This document shows, piece by piece, positions 44,181 through 55,114 of a stretch of DNA of 64,000 nt. The stretch covers positions 148,063,741 through 148,127,740 of the forward strand of contig CM041465.1 of assembly GCA_023213395.1 (NCBI GenBank), given 5' to 3'. The position numbers were made by a program, and so were the translations under genes. The first letter of the stretch is position 1; each line of letters starts with the position of its first letter. Source of the stretch: Cycas panzhihuaensis. Taxonomy: Eukaryota; Cycadophyta. Below the pieces are notes generated by a model. That model ran no database searches. It was not told where the DNA came from and saw only the letters and a program-made list of their open reading frames with translations.

Positions 44181-45207
44181 CTACTTTTTAATAAGATGAT
44201 TTGGACTATGACATGTACCTGGTGTAGCATATGAGATGTCCAAGTGAGTGTCAGTGAGATAGATGAGACTCCCAACTAACTGCCGGTACAAAGTGGGATA
44301 AAAAGGTTTTCCTTGTTCATCCAGGTTTAACTTGGTTCCTGACTCCATAGGAATTGGTGCAGGCTTGCATTCAATCATCCTAAATCTTTCCAAGAGTTCA
44401 TTAGCATACTTGGTTTGAGTTAGGAGGATGTGTCCTGGTTCTTACCAAACTTCAATTCCAAGGAAGTAATGAAGTAGGCTAAGGTCAGTCATCTCAAAAT
44501 TTCTCTTCAACTCTGATTGGGGCTAAGAAATTCTATTTGTATTATTGCCAGTGATAGCAAGATTATCTACATAAAGTACAATGATAGTGATCAAATTATC
44601 TCTAACCCAAATATAGAGATCAGGGTCAGAGGATGAACAATTAAATCTATGATGAGTGAGAAATACATCTATCTTTGCATACTAGGCACATGGTACCAAC
44701 TTGAGTCCATAAAAAGCTTTCTTAAATCTACAAACTAAGTGTTATTGTCCTAGAATAGAATAGCCTAGGGGTTGTTTCAAGAAAACCTCTTCTTTGAGCT
44801 CTCCATTAAGGAAAGCACTCTTCACATCCATTTGGTAGAAAGGCCATCTAAATTGGGCTACTAGAGACATAACCAAATGGAATGTGGTCATGTTAGATAC
44901 CAGTGCAAAGGTCTCATCATAGCCAATTCCCCGCGTATTATTTAAAACCTCTTACAACAAGGCGAGCTTTGTGATGCTCTACGGTACTATCTGCATGGAA
45001 CTTTATCTTGTATAGCTATCTACAGTCAATTGCTTTCTTCCTAGGTGGCAATTCAGTCAACTCCCAAGTGTCATTTTTTAAGATAGAATTCATCTCTTCA
45101 TTAATAGCTGCTTTCCATATTTGGTCTTTGACTGCCTCCTCAAATATGGAAGGCTTAAGAGTTTCAAGGACACATGCCATGAGGGTAAAATTTATAGAGT
45201 GTCTCAT
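44181..45207 (-). pseudogene. C6 reverse transcriptase
   Basis: KDQIWKAAINEEMNSILKNDTWEL and PPRKKAID start the domain (45135-45020, two motifs). HHKARLVVRGF follows. SDPDLYIWVRDNLITIIVLYVDNLAITGN lies at 44625-44550 in parts. The catalytic box is YVDN instead of YVDD. MTDLSLLHYFLGIEVW, YANELLERFRM and YRQLVGSLIYL (44500-44260) follow. Frameshifts lie near 44700-45000. Confidence 0.85.
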
Positions 45208-45495
45208 CTTAGAAGGCCTCTTTACAGCTATGGGAGGAGGAGGAGCATCCTTTAAAAGCTATTATACCTACTTAAGAAGTGGATAAAAGTTGGTGGCTTC
45301 CACTTGAAGGTCATCAATTAAAATGGGAGGTAAGTTTGTACTTGCTTGAGTGGATGAAAAAGAAGTTGTTGGAACTAATGATGGACTAGGAGTGTAGGAG
45401 TAAGCTGGTACATATGGCTCTAAAGTTTGTCCAAGGGTCACTTGTGTCACACCAACTTCATCTTTAACTACAATCTGATGTGGAGGAGGTGTCAA
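45208..45495 (-). other. C6 integrase to RT linker
   Basis: An open Pro/Ser/Thr-rich stretch (AYSYTPSPSLVPTTSFSSTQAS) connects integrase and RT, written here as SYTPSPSLVPTTS. It has no motif. Confidence 0.6.
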
Positions 45496-46600
45496 TACCT
45501 GTGGTTCTTCTGTAAATATTACATCCTATGTCATGTAAACTTGGTTACCAATTGTGTCAAAGACTTTATAGGCTTTGCAACTAGGTACATAGCCAAGGAA
45601 GATGCACTTAAGGATTGTGTCATCAAGTTTCTTCCCGTTATCCTTTGGGACACATTTGTATGTCGTGCATCCAAAGATCCTTAGGTGAGCTACAGATGGT
45701 TTCTAACATGACCAAGCTTCTTTGGGAGTAATGTTCCTAACTGCAACTATGGGACTTATGTTGGTTAGGTAAGTAGTCGTGACAATGGTATCAGTCTAAA
45801 ATCTAGTGGCAAGGTTGGCTGCACTAAGCATGGCTTTTCCTTTATTGATCAAAGTCAAATTCATCCTTTCAGCTACACCATTCTATTGAGGTGTGTGAGG
45901 AGTAGAAAATTAACGTTGGATGCCATGTTCTTTGTAAAAGTTATTGAACTGATTTGAAATATACTTACCACCATTGTCAGATCTAAGAGTCTTGATTCTC
46001 ATCCCACTTTCATTTTCAGCAATAGTTTTGAACTCTTGGAATTTGTCTAGGGCTTGATATTTGTTTCTCAAGAAGTAGACCCATACTTTCCTTGAGAAGT
46101 CATCTAGGAAGGTAATGAAATACCAACTACCATTGAGAGATTGGGTGGATATAGGGCCACAAATATCAAAATGTACCAACTCTAATGGTTGTGAAGCTCT
46201 CCAAGCATTCTTAGAAGGGAATTTTTCTCTTTGTTGCTTTCCCTTTAGGCATGCCTCACACATGTTCTAATATCTCTTGATTTTGGGTAAGTCATATATC
46301 ATTTTGAGCCTAGACATGAGATTTAAGCTTTACATATTTAAATGACCTAAGTGTTGATGCCATAAGTGGTCTTTGGATCTATTTGTGGTCACTTCATCTT
46401 TTGAGTAGGAGCATTCTCCTAGTTCATGTACGTAAGGGGACTCTTCCTCAATTACATCCTTCTCCTTATCACATTGAGTTATGTTGGCCATTGCATAGGA
46501 TTCATGTTGAGGAGTAGTCGTAAGAGGGACTCCATCTAGCCTGTATAAGCCACCATCTTCATGTCCTGTGGCCACAAGTTTACTTGTAGCATAGTTTGTA
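45496..46600 (-). pseudogene. C6 integrase with intact catalytic triad residues
   Basis: The zinc domain HLWHQHLGHLNM and MCEACLKGKQQREKF (46375-46205) keeps all four ligands. LELVHFDICGPISTQSLNG gives the first Asp (46170). WYFITFLDDFSRKVWVYFL and TLRSDNGGKY give the second Asp (45975). NGVAERMNLTL gives the Glu (45865). The stops are few: after the zinc His pair, at GIQR-, and at TPQ-. LRIFGCTTYKCVPKDNGKKLDD and KCIFLGY lie at 45690-45600, followed by the V-DVIFTEE end motif. Confidence 0.9.
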
Positions 46601-47030
46601 ATTCTGTAAATGCCTTAGCTAAAGAGGACATCTAAGTTCTGCTTATCCATTTGACTAATGGAAAGCAGGTTCATCTTCATGCTAGGTACAAGGAACACAT
46701 TACTGATGTGGTGTCTAATGTTGGAGTCCTTCAATGTGATTGGTGCCCTACCAATTTTGGTCACATTGTAAGTCATGTTGTCCCCAAATGTGATCGTTTG
46801 AGTGTTGATTGATTAGGTCTCTTCCAACATTTTTTTAGAACTTGTCATATGTTTTGTTGCACCAGAATCAAGAAGACATGTGGTCTCATCAAGTTGAGAG
46901 GACAATGCTGCAAAAAATAGGTTATGGAAGGAGGAATCTTAACCATCTTCCATATTTCCACCTTATTATTAATTGTATTATTAGTTCCTTTAATTCCTAT
47001 TTGAGAATCGTTACCTATTTTGAGGTCTTT
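46601..47030 (-). pseudogene. C6 protease
   Basis: TTCLLDSGATKHMTSSKKML (46890-46835) is an unaltered copia protease active site. Downstream come ITFGDNMTYNVTKIG, LKDSNIRHHISNVFLVPSMKMNLLSISQM (in parts, 46750-46640) and GIYRITNYATSKLVATG. Only scattered stops interrupt it. Confidence 0.85.
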
Positions 47031-48279
47031 GACCTTGTGTAAGCTTTGGATTCTAATTCTGCTAATAGAATTAGACTTGAGGTTGATATGATGGCCCTCC
47101 TTGTGGGTAGAAAGGGCCTCCTTGTTGTTGAACTAGACCACCATGTTGTGGAAAGGGGGCTTCTTGAGGAGGGCATTGTCTTCCTTGTTGATAAGAAGCT
47201 CATTATCTTTGTTGATTATAACCAGGGCCTCCTTGATGATATGAAGGTGCTCCTTGTTAATAATTGGGGGGTGATTATTGATAGACTAGCCCATATGCTT
47301 GGCTCCCTTAGTTTTTCAAGAGTTGTAAATCAACTTATATTATCCTACATTCAAAAACTAGGTGTCTAGATTTTCTATAGTAGAGACAGGTTATATTTTG
47401 TTTATCTTGGTGATTCTTTTAATACTTTCCCTATGGTTGATGCTATAATTGTTGAAGTTGTTGATTTGGACAGGAGGAGGAGGTGGTCCTAATAAGATGC
47501 TGCTAAGTTGGTTGTCGATGTAAATCTTGTGATATAAAGAGAGAGTCCAAGAGTTGAGCTAAGTCTTGTTGCTAACTAAGATGTTGGGCTGCTCTATTAA
47601 TAGTCTTGACCTTTTATGAGTTTCATGCTACAAAAGTAGGAGCTGAGTCAGATATCGATGTCACCCCTAGTCGATTAAGAATATTTTCCTCTCAAAGCAA
47701 GAGCCCCTCAAAGGTTATGAACTCCATCTTAGAGTAATTGTCATGTAACTTAGAGACAAAGGAGTTGTATTCAATGGGTAAAATATTTATAATGCTTGAG
47801 ATTAGATCATGGTCGAAAGGTGGCACACTAAGGATAATTAATTGGTTTCTAATAGTTTTGACTTCGATCAAATGATTTATAATGTTTCTAGCAAAAGGCA
47901 TAGCAAATAGGTGAGCCTTAAGGGTAAGGGACCTAGATTTGTCCTTCCTCTCATAGAGGGAACAAAGTATAGTCTAAGCTTCATTTGAGCATTGTGCTAT
48001 TTCAATGTTTTGATCCACTTCATCTTCAACTGCTAAGTGGAGGAAGGATAATGCTATGTTATCCTTAGCTTTAAAGTTGGCTAGGGCTATAGGATCAAGT
48101 GGAATAGTTTTAGTGGGATCATTTGGATCTTGAGTGGGCTTAAGCATGGGTATGTCTCCATTGACATAGGCCTAATATTCATTCATAATAAACAAGTTTT
48201 TAATTTACTTTTTCCAAGGTATAAAGTTATTAATACCATTGAGTTTAATATTATTAGAAAGAAGCATTTGTAATGCCAT
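47031..48279 (-). pseudogene. C6 gag
   Basis: The start is the ATG at 48279 (MALQMLLSNNIKLNG), followed by INNFIPWKK and a stop. The UBN2 core is clear: LANFKAKDNIALSFLHLAV, ILCSLYERKDKSRSL, HLFAMPFARNIINHLIEVK and LPIEYNSFVSKLHDN (48080-47740). Stops sit where Trp or Gln is expected. The degenerate zinc knuckle CLYYRKSRHLVFEC is at 47350-47400 (second Cys to Tyr). A Gln/Gly/Pro-rich region (QGGPFYPQGGPSYQPQ) lies at 47070-47220 between gag knuckle and protease. Confidence 0.85.
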
Positions 48280-49873
48280 GTTTAAAAGTTTTTTTTTTTT
48301 TTTTAATATTTTTAAATTTTTGTGTGATGACGTACTAATCTACCTAAGTGGCTTCTAATCTGGGATTCTAAGGCAAAGGGTCCTCAAGAAAACTCGGTTG
48401 CTATCCTGTCTAATGCCGCTTGCCCATAAGTGGCAAACCAGGGAATCGATATACCAGTATATGAGCTCAAGGGCTTGATATACCTCAATACATGGGCTAC
48501 TAAGAAGGTCTTAAGACCCCCCTGATTTATTTCACCACTTGTGCCAGTCTTATGTGGAATGACATATCTAGCGATGAGAACTTACTAAGGCACTCACCCC
48601 CTTGGGTCTAGCCTAGTCTTCAAACTCCAAAAGATAGGGTCTTCTCCTTAGCTTGCCACCTATTACACCTTATAACCAATGACATTCCTCATCCAATATG
48701 AGTAGGCCAAGGGCGTGTGCTTGGCGGTAACTTCAGAGGTCCTAACCGTTCCTCTTGTAAGGTTGGAAATAGGGGTTCAATTTAGGAGTTATCTTTTTAA
48801 TGTGAAAATTTAATTTTTTAAATGAATTTCTTATACACAAGAGGTTCTTTTTATGAAATAAATAAAATGAAAATGAAATAAAGCAAATTAAAATGACAAG
48901 GGTAGGTTTAGAATGCTCTTGATGGACCAAGCTTTGAGAGTTAACTCCCTTAACCTTCCAAAAGTAATACTTATATATGAGACATCACCAAGCACTTATT
49001 AGCCTTAAAAATAATAATTGAATAACTGAAAATGATAATCCACAACCTAATCTAGTAAACGAACCTCAAGAAAATTGAAAAATACCTTCAAATCTTAAAA
49101 AATAAAGCCTAAATAGCTTAAACAAAAAGGTCAACTTGAGTAGTAAATATCTCTCTCGAATCAACTCTAAATCTGGCTAAATTTAATTCCAAATTATAGA
49201 ACTCTGAATCAACTTTCTAACACTTTAGACAGTTCACAATTCAGATAAACGGTTGTAGAGATATTGTAGAAATAGCACAGGTATATTTTTTTATGTTTAT
49301 GTAACTTGCACAGAAATACAGGTGACCAAAGCAGGAATGCAGAATCTTAACGGATGATCAAATAGACTTGGAATGAGACGAAATTTTAGAAAAAGGGATG
49401 CAATGATGATAGGTACCTATTAGAATTGGAATTAAAAAAAAAAAAGACTTATATTGAGGAGAACAAAGCTATGGAAGTTTAGGGTTCTCTATAGACCATA
49501 CAATGAAGAATAGAGCCAAATATAGCCAAAAATAGCCAAAAAAACTCCAGAAAGCTCATATGTCAGGCATTAGAAATGGGTGTGTGGCTTATACAAACCC
49601 TAGTAATGCTCCAACAAGTAATAATCATCAGTAATATGATTGCAACAAGTAAAAAATGTGATTTTTCACATGTTTTCTTCAACAAAACTAAGTAAAACTC
49701 CAAATTGATGTAAATGAGCTTCAAAAATCTGCTATGGAAAGCTAAAATCTCTTGCAACCAGCTATGTATGAGCTCCAACACTGTATAGAACCTTATTTTT
49801 TCTAAAGAATGTGAAGTAAATGGAGCAAAATCAACTAAAATCACCAAAATACCTTTAAATTAGGCACATATAA
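48280..49873 (-). other. C6 leader
   Basis: The untranslated leader is 1.6 kb. A T-run lies next to the gag start (48290-48306). Then a GC-richer block at about 48330-48780 is homologous to 55115-55545 of C7. The rest, 48780-49873, is AT-rich without coding. Confidence 0.8.
48330..48780 (-). repeat. Leader block shared with C7
   Basis: The minus strand aligns collinearly with 55115-55545 on the plus strand. Shared landmarks in order are CACACGCCCTTGGCCTAC, GATGAGGAATG.CATTGG, GTGCCTTAGT, ATTGAGGTATATCAAGCC, TACTGGTATAT, CCACTTATGGG and CATTAGACAG. Agreement is roughly 75-80% by eye. The flanking LTRs of C6 and C7 are unrelated to the eye. Function is unknown. Confidence 0.85.
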
Positions 49874-49885
49874 GCTCTGATACCA
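49874..49885 (-). promoter_or_regulatory. C6 primer-binding site (tRNA-iMet)
   Basis: The minus strand reads TGGTATCAGAGC directly after the LTR end TTTTCACA, a perfect match. Confidence 0.93.
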
Positions 49886-50270
49886 TGTGAAAATAATAGG
49901 ATCTAAATACACATGCCTTGATTCAAGTATAATAAGCAAAATATTGACAAATATTCAACAAATTAAGAAAATAAGAAAGACATATAATCATACAATGGTA
50001 CAGGTGAATTCACCACACCATAGGCTCTCTCTCAGGCAGAGCTTCCACATTAATCAGAATTCAATATATGAAGTACAAAAGTACAAGGCAATATTTATAG
50101 ACATCAGCTAAGATTACAAAGCAATAAGATAGGCCAACTTAATGCCATAAGAGGTGGACCTGATCTCACTATCCAATATGATTAAATTACATCAAGGGTT
50201 CATTAATATGTTATAAACATGAATTTACATAAATGAGAAGAAATTGAGGAGGTATTACAATGTTTTAACA
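49886..50270 (-). repeat. C6 5' LTR
   Basis: The plus strand runs TGTGAAAATAAT ... AATGTTTTAACA, 385 bp, matching 43236-43620. The target copy GGTTT follows at 50271. Confidence 0.93.
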
Positions 50271-51801
50271 GGTTTACTGCCCTCTTTTAGCATTGTTGGA
50301 CTCTAGTTTGGCTTATTTTTGTTGTTGTTATTCCTTCTTTGATTTTCTTTAAAGGAAATTTTGTGGAAGAGTTGGTCAGTTGAAAGAAAATCTAGTCATT
50401 CTAAGGCATTCTTCATGATAGGAAATAAATTATTTTCTTATATTTTTGTGGTTGCATTTACTTTTATTTTCAAGTTGGCTTCTTTATCTTGGGAATGAAA
50501 AGTTGAGAATATTGTATAGTAAAACATCTCTAATTTTTTAATTTTTTCAAAGGGTTCAAGGATCATTTTAGGGCTCTTACTACTCCAATTGTGATAGAAC
50601 CATTGGAACTAATTTTATGTGAATGTTATTGTTCAGATTTGTGATTTGCTTACCATTTCAAAAGTTTGAAAATTATCAAAAAAAACAACAGTAATATCTT
50701 TTAAGAATCTTGGGAATAAAAAGTTGAGAATATTATATGGTAAAACATCTCTAATTTTCCAGTTTTTTCAAAGGATTCAAGGATCCTTTTGGAGCTCTTA
50801 CTACTCCAATTATGATAGAACCATTGGGACTAGTTTTATGTGAATGTTATTGTTCAGATTTGTGATTTGCTTACCATTTCATAAGTTTCAAAATTATCAG
50901 AAAAAACAACAGTAGTATCTTTTAAGAATCTCTCTTCTTTGTGCATTGTTCATCACCTTTTTTATGAGAATTGGTTTCATGCATAAAGGGTGAAGCATAT
51001 TGACTAGTTTTGCATGTTAATTAATCTCTTTTAAAAGAAATTTACATACAGTCATTTAGTGAATTTCATATTTTGGTAGCATCATTCTTTTTAAAGTGAA
51101 GTGTGCATATTACATATAGGAAGTCTATTTCATAGTTGCATGTGTATGTTTCATTTTGAAAAAAAAAAAAGATAAAGAAAACGTGCATGCATTATTTCTT
51201 GTTTGTTTACTTTTATTTTAAAATAAAAAGGTTTATGTGAGTCTAATTTTATAGTCTCTTTGGTTACATTGATTTATCTTACTTTCTTGGTTTTGTTTCT
51301 TTGTTATTATCATATAAAAATCTAAAAATAAAAACAAAATGCAAAGGAACATAAAGTGACTAAAAATACCATACAAAACGGAAAGGACAATAAAAAGAAA
51401 GACAAATAAAGTGAGCACAAACCAAGGTAAGAAATAAGAACAAGACAAACCACCTTTCCATTGACGTATCCTCTCCCATATCCAAGTAGAACCCAAAAGG
51501 TTGAAAGGATTACACAAGAGGAATCCCTATGAAGGACATTGAGGATATTATCAATGCAGCTCTAAACTTGGAACTCTTTTGTCAAGTCATGTAGGTTAAT
51601 GGATTCTATCACCCTATTTTATATCCATGCTTTTCGTCATATCTATTCATATTACATTAGATGACACTACTAGGTGAAGACTCCTCCTTAGGAGTTGGGA
51701 AAAGATGGTTCCTTAGATATTCTTGGACTTTGTGTCTCCCAATTTTAATAAAAAAAGGAATCGAGAGATATTAACTTTAGGTCTCCCTTATGTACCAACC
51801 A
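50271..51801 (+). repeat. G5 3' LTR, third piece
   Basis: It resumes at GGTTTACTGCCCTC, equivalent to 26457 of the 5' LTR, and ends GTACCAACCA. It contains a tandem duplication (50488-50929) that is single in the 5' LTR. Confidence 0.92.
50488..50929 (+). repeat. 221-bp tandem duplication private to the G5 3' LTR
   Basis: Units 50488-50708 and 50709-50929 both run from CTTGGGAAT.AAAAGTTGAG to CTTTTAAGAAT. The 5' LTR has one unit (about 26676-26893). The duplication accounts for the extra net length of the 3' LTR (2,676 against 2,478 bp). Confidence 0.9.
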
Positions 51802-51806
51802 CCTAC
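51802..51806. repeat. Target-site duplication of G5, right copy (CCTAC)
   Basis: CCTAC follows the LTR end CA. The left copy is CCTAT at 25300-25304. Confidence 0.72.
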
Positions 51807-52039
51807 CAATTCTATGCCATGGTCTGATTCCTCACAATCTTGGAGCTTGCATAACAATAGTAGTTGTAGCGATAACATCCACAACTGATATTGCAAATAG
51901 CTATCATAAGACCTTTTTTTTTTTTTTTGTATTTTTCTTACAGTAGATTTGATCTGTTTGACTCCCTCTTATTGATAGCAGATTTGTTGTTTGTGCAGGG
52001 TGATCAAGCATGTATTTAGAGCTTCTCTACAACAATTTT
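51807..52039. other. Short spacer between G5 and C7
   Basis: Besides an 18-base T run (about 51912-51929) it holds two pyrimidine-rich tracts ending in CAG or ACAG (TTTTTCTTACAG and TTGTTTGTGCAG). These resemble plant splice acceptors. No exon was recognised. Confidence 0.35.
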
Positions 52040-52332
52040 TGCTTCAAACAATAAGGCTTATATTAAATCTGTGTGCAAATGGACATTAGGAACCGATGGG
52101 CCACCACTAGCCATCTTCGAGCCACCATTAGTCATCATCAAGCCATTATTATTTTTTTAATGTTTGAACTAATGGTTAGGTAGATGTGGACTCCCACCTC
52201 CCCACAACTATAAATAATCTAGGTGTACCACCCAAGTGTTTTTTAACACTGCCAACAATTATTTGGACATTCAATTTACTATTTTAACTATAAGTTAATG
52301 AATATTAATCTGCTTTATCATCTTCACTCTCA
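52040..52332 (+). repeat. C7 5' LTR
   Basis: It aligns with 59837-60151 from GTGTGCAAATGGAC to the terminal CTCA. Shared blocks include CTCACCTCCCCACAACTATAAATAATCT-type sequence (promoter TATAAATA at about 52208) and CAACAATTATTTGGA. The first 25 bases are too diverged to fix the start. Confidence 0.8.
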
Positions 52333-52334
52333 TT

Positions 52335-52346
52335 TGGTATTATAGC
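52335..52346 (+). promoter_or_regulatory. C7 primer-binding site (tRNA-iMet type)
   Basis: TGGTATTATAGC lies two bases after the LTR, with two mismatches to the iMet site. Confidence 0.7.
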
Positions 52347-55052
52347 CACCTTGTTGATATTTGATTATACAGATTCTAGCTCCTTATATGCTTAACAAAA
52401 GTATAGTATATGATTGCTCATTAGATTCCTAGCAGCTTTATCTTCCCAACAAAGAAAATAATTTGAAATTTTATCTTCTCTAAAAGGAGATCTAACTCCC
52501 TGAAATCAGCCATTGTACCTTGCTATTGTCCACTAATAAGTTACTATGCCATTGTTTTCTTGAGAAAGGGGTAAGTATAAATCCTCTATTTTATTCAATT
52601 CTATTTCTAAGCTTGTTCTTTAACAAATTCCATTTGCAATCTCATCTCTAGACATTGAGAGTTTTGCATTTTTCGATTGAACCTTTTGTAGTAAGTGTCT
52701 TTCTTTCTGTTCAAACAATCCCCAGCCCCTGCACTATCAATATTGCTACCTTGCTACATTGTGCCAATGCCAACCCATTTTTGACCCAACTTGACAGATT
52801 GAAAATCATGTTCACCCTATCCTAAGCTCATTTGAAGTTGTTAACAATTGTGTTAATAATTTGATACCAATTGTATTATTGGATACTAACAGTATTAATA
52901 ACTATTGACATGTAGTTTTATGTAAAAGGTTGAAATTTTGTAGCTATTAAATTGGTTGCATTTAACACCAATTTATATAACTGTGGTCCTGTGAAATTGT
53001 TAGACTTACCTCTTTGCAGACGGCCATGGTGGTTTCTCAATATTCAAAATTCCACCCAAAACTAATGATGAATTCATAAGTATATTGCATCAAGTGCTCT
53101 AGGAATATATTCAAACTAGCATCACACTAGAATATATTCCATGGGATACATCAATGGCAAAAGGCCCAGTACTCTATCCACTAACATATTCTGTCTACTA
53201 AATATTTTTGTGTATACCATAATCGCTTTGTCCATATTTTAATGTATTCCATTTAATATCTTTTTTGTTTAATACATTACATCTTCATTTCCACAAAATC
53301 TGTTGTTTTGTAATTTGCATGTAGCCATCAATATACTATTTACAGCTTTATCAAGCCTTATTTATGCGGATAAAGATTAATATTGCACTATGTGTCATTT
53401 TACTCCCCCGCGAATCTCCAGCTTCAAATCTATGTTAATATTATCATCTATGTAAGTGTGCCTTTGTCCTCTCTAAGTGGCCTGATCTAGTGATTACAGT
53501 GGGATGTGGCTAGTTCTCCATTCTATTTTTGGTCAGAGCTTTACACTTCTCTCTTACGTAGCCTACGTGGTATCTTATTCTCTTCTGCATCCAATGTTCT
53601 ATTGATTGCCACTATATTATAAGTTTTTTTTCTATTTGTTTTATTTTTTTCTTTATTTTTAATATATAGTTATATATTTTGATGCATAGATTTTTTGCAC
53701 CCTTCATGATTGAGTTTCAATCATTTTTTATCGATTGATTTTGTGTTTTAATCATGTTTTTATGCTCTGCACCTATGTCGATTAATGCTTGATTACATTT
53801 CATTGAAATATTTTATTTTTTTGAAAGTTTTATTAAAATTAAATTAAATTGGATTGTGATTTATCATTTGAGCTTGCATTTTTTAACCTTTTTTTTCTGT
53901 ATTAAGGGACAGATTTTAAAACTTTATTGGTTGTTTTTTATAATTTTGGTTTTTAAGAAGATTAATTATATTTTATAAATCCTCATGTCTGTTAGCCCTC
54001 TTCAGACCTTAGTAGTTGATCTTTTTGGCTACCACATAACTAGGGGCCTCTTATATAAGGTGCTTAACCCCCCCAACTCAGTTTTATTGCCTTAAAGAGG
54101 TTCTGTCATAGTTTTCATTATAACTTTTGATCCAAGAGTCCATTTTTTGAATGGTTGGATCTGTCAAAAAGGTATTTTGATTGTCTACACATTGAAATAG
54201 GTTTTAATGAGATTTGAAGTTGTTTTGTAGGTTTTTTAGGCTAGTGAACTTAAGGCTTGTAGTTGACCCTAGTTTATCTTTTTTTCAACTATTTTAAGTA
54301 AATTTTTCATCCTAACTTAGTATACTTATATAATATTGAGTTGCTAATCTATTATTGATAGTTTTTATCTATTTTAGAAGCTCACAGTTGAATTTTATAT
54401 CCTTTTAGATATGCTTTGGCCTCTTGAAAAAGAATGAGACTTTTAGAAATAAATGCTTCAAATCGATGCTCTCTAACTCTTTGTACCTTTGTTCTAAAGC
54501 TGCTACTTTATCTCTTAGCCTATAAACTTAACTTTAGAGATTATTTAAAACATATATTTTGCTTATTTAAGGTTATATTTCTACTTTAAAGCATTCTCTT
54601 AAAAGTGCATTCAAGGTCAAATAAAAGAGTATATTTTAGAGTTGTATTCAAAGCATACTTTATATTTTTTATAGATTGGAAAGGGATCATGCAAAAGCAT
54701 ATTTATTTCTCATTTGTTCTTAGCTTATTCATCTATATAGTGAAATGAATAGTAGGCCTATTTTGCTACTATTCAACTCTTTATCAAAGTTATCATCCTT
54801 AAAACATCAATTAAGGTTCATTTAAAGGTGCATTTAAATTGTGTCTCTTGCATTAGATTATTCAAAAGTATTTTATAGTATCAAGGTGAATTTAGAATCA
54901 TTGTGAAAGCTTGTTTAATTCATTTTCATATTTTATTCAAAAGGAGCATTCATTGATTTTAATTTTAAAAGATATATTTTTCTTTTATTGCTAAATTTTT
55001 TTTCTAGTTATTAATTAAAAAGGAACTCTATCTTGCTAAGCAAGAATACATT

Positions 55053-55087
55053 CATATATATATACATACACACACACACACACACAA
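55053..55087. repeat. Microsatellite (TA)n(CA)n
   Basis: CATATATATATACATACACACACA and following CA units form a simple repeat, here summarised as (TA)5 then (CA)10. It stands just before the conserved leader block. Confidence 0.9.
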
Positions 55088-55114
55088 GATAATTACCCAA
55101 AAGAACCTCCTTTT

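Larger units (their letters stand above)
43236..50270 (-). mobile_element. C6: Ty1/copia element inserted in the G5 3' LTR
   Basis: The element is 7,035 bp. Its two LTRs are both exactly 385 bp, with a perfect 12-nt iMet PBS, a PPT and a perfect target duplication GGTTT (43231-43235, 50271-50275). Minus-strand order is leader (1.6 kb), gag, protease, integrase, RT, RNase H. LTR copies differ at about 11% of positions by eye. Gag and pol have stops, but the protease active site and all three integrase catalytic residues survive. The RT box has one catalytic Asp changed. Confidence 0.95.
25305..51801 (+). mobile_element. G5: giant Ty3/gypsy element of Tat-like organisation with two nested insertions
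   Basis: LTRs of 2,478 bp (25305-27782) and 2,676 bp net (40413-51801 minus insertions) enclose gag, protease, RT, RNase H and integrase. An archaeal-like RNase H, an antisense ORF region and a repeat-rich 3' untranslated region with a PPT follow. The target duplication is CCTAT/CCTAC. A second RNase H, a long 3' region and extra antisense ORFs are known from the Tat lineage of plant gypsy elements (Ogre, Retand, Grande). Without insertions G5 is about 17.8 kb. All genes carry stops. Confidence 0.9.

Noticed and set aside
47046-47369. Open frame of 107 codons on the plus strand (MDSNSANRIRLEVDMM)
   Set aside because: It is the reverse of the Gln/Gly/Pro-rich region between C6 gag and protease. 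Repetitive codons on the minus strand keep the opposite strand open.
49563-49847. Minus-strand frame of 94 codons in the C6 leader
   Set aside because: It has no motif and lies in the leader next to the PBS. Equivalent leaders of C2 and C7 have nothing comparable.
51908-51996. Splice acceptor-like tracts as evidence for a host gene
   Set aside because: T-rich tracts ending in CAG are common by chance, and no exon frame follows before the C7 LTR.
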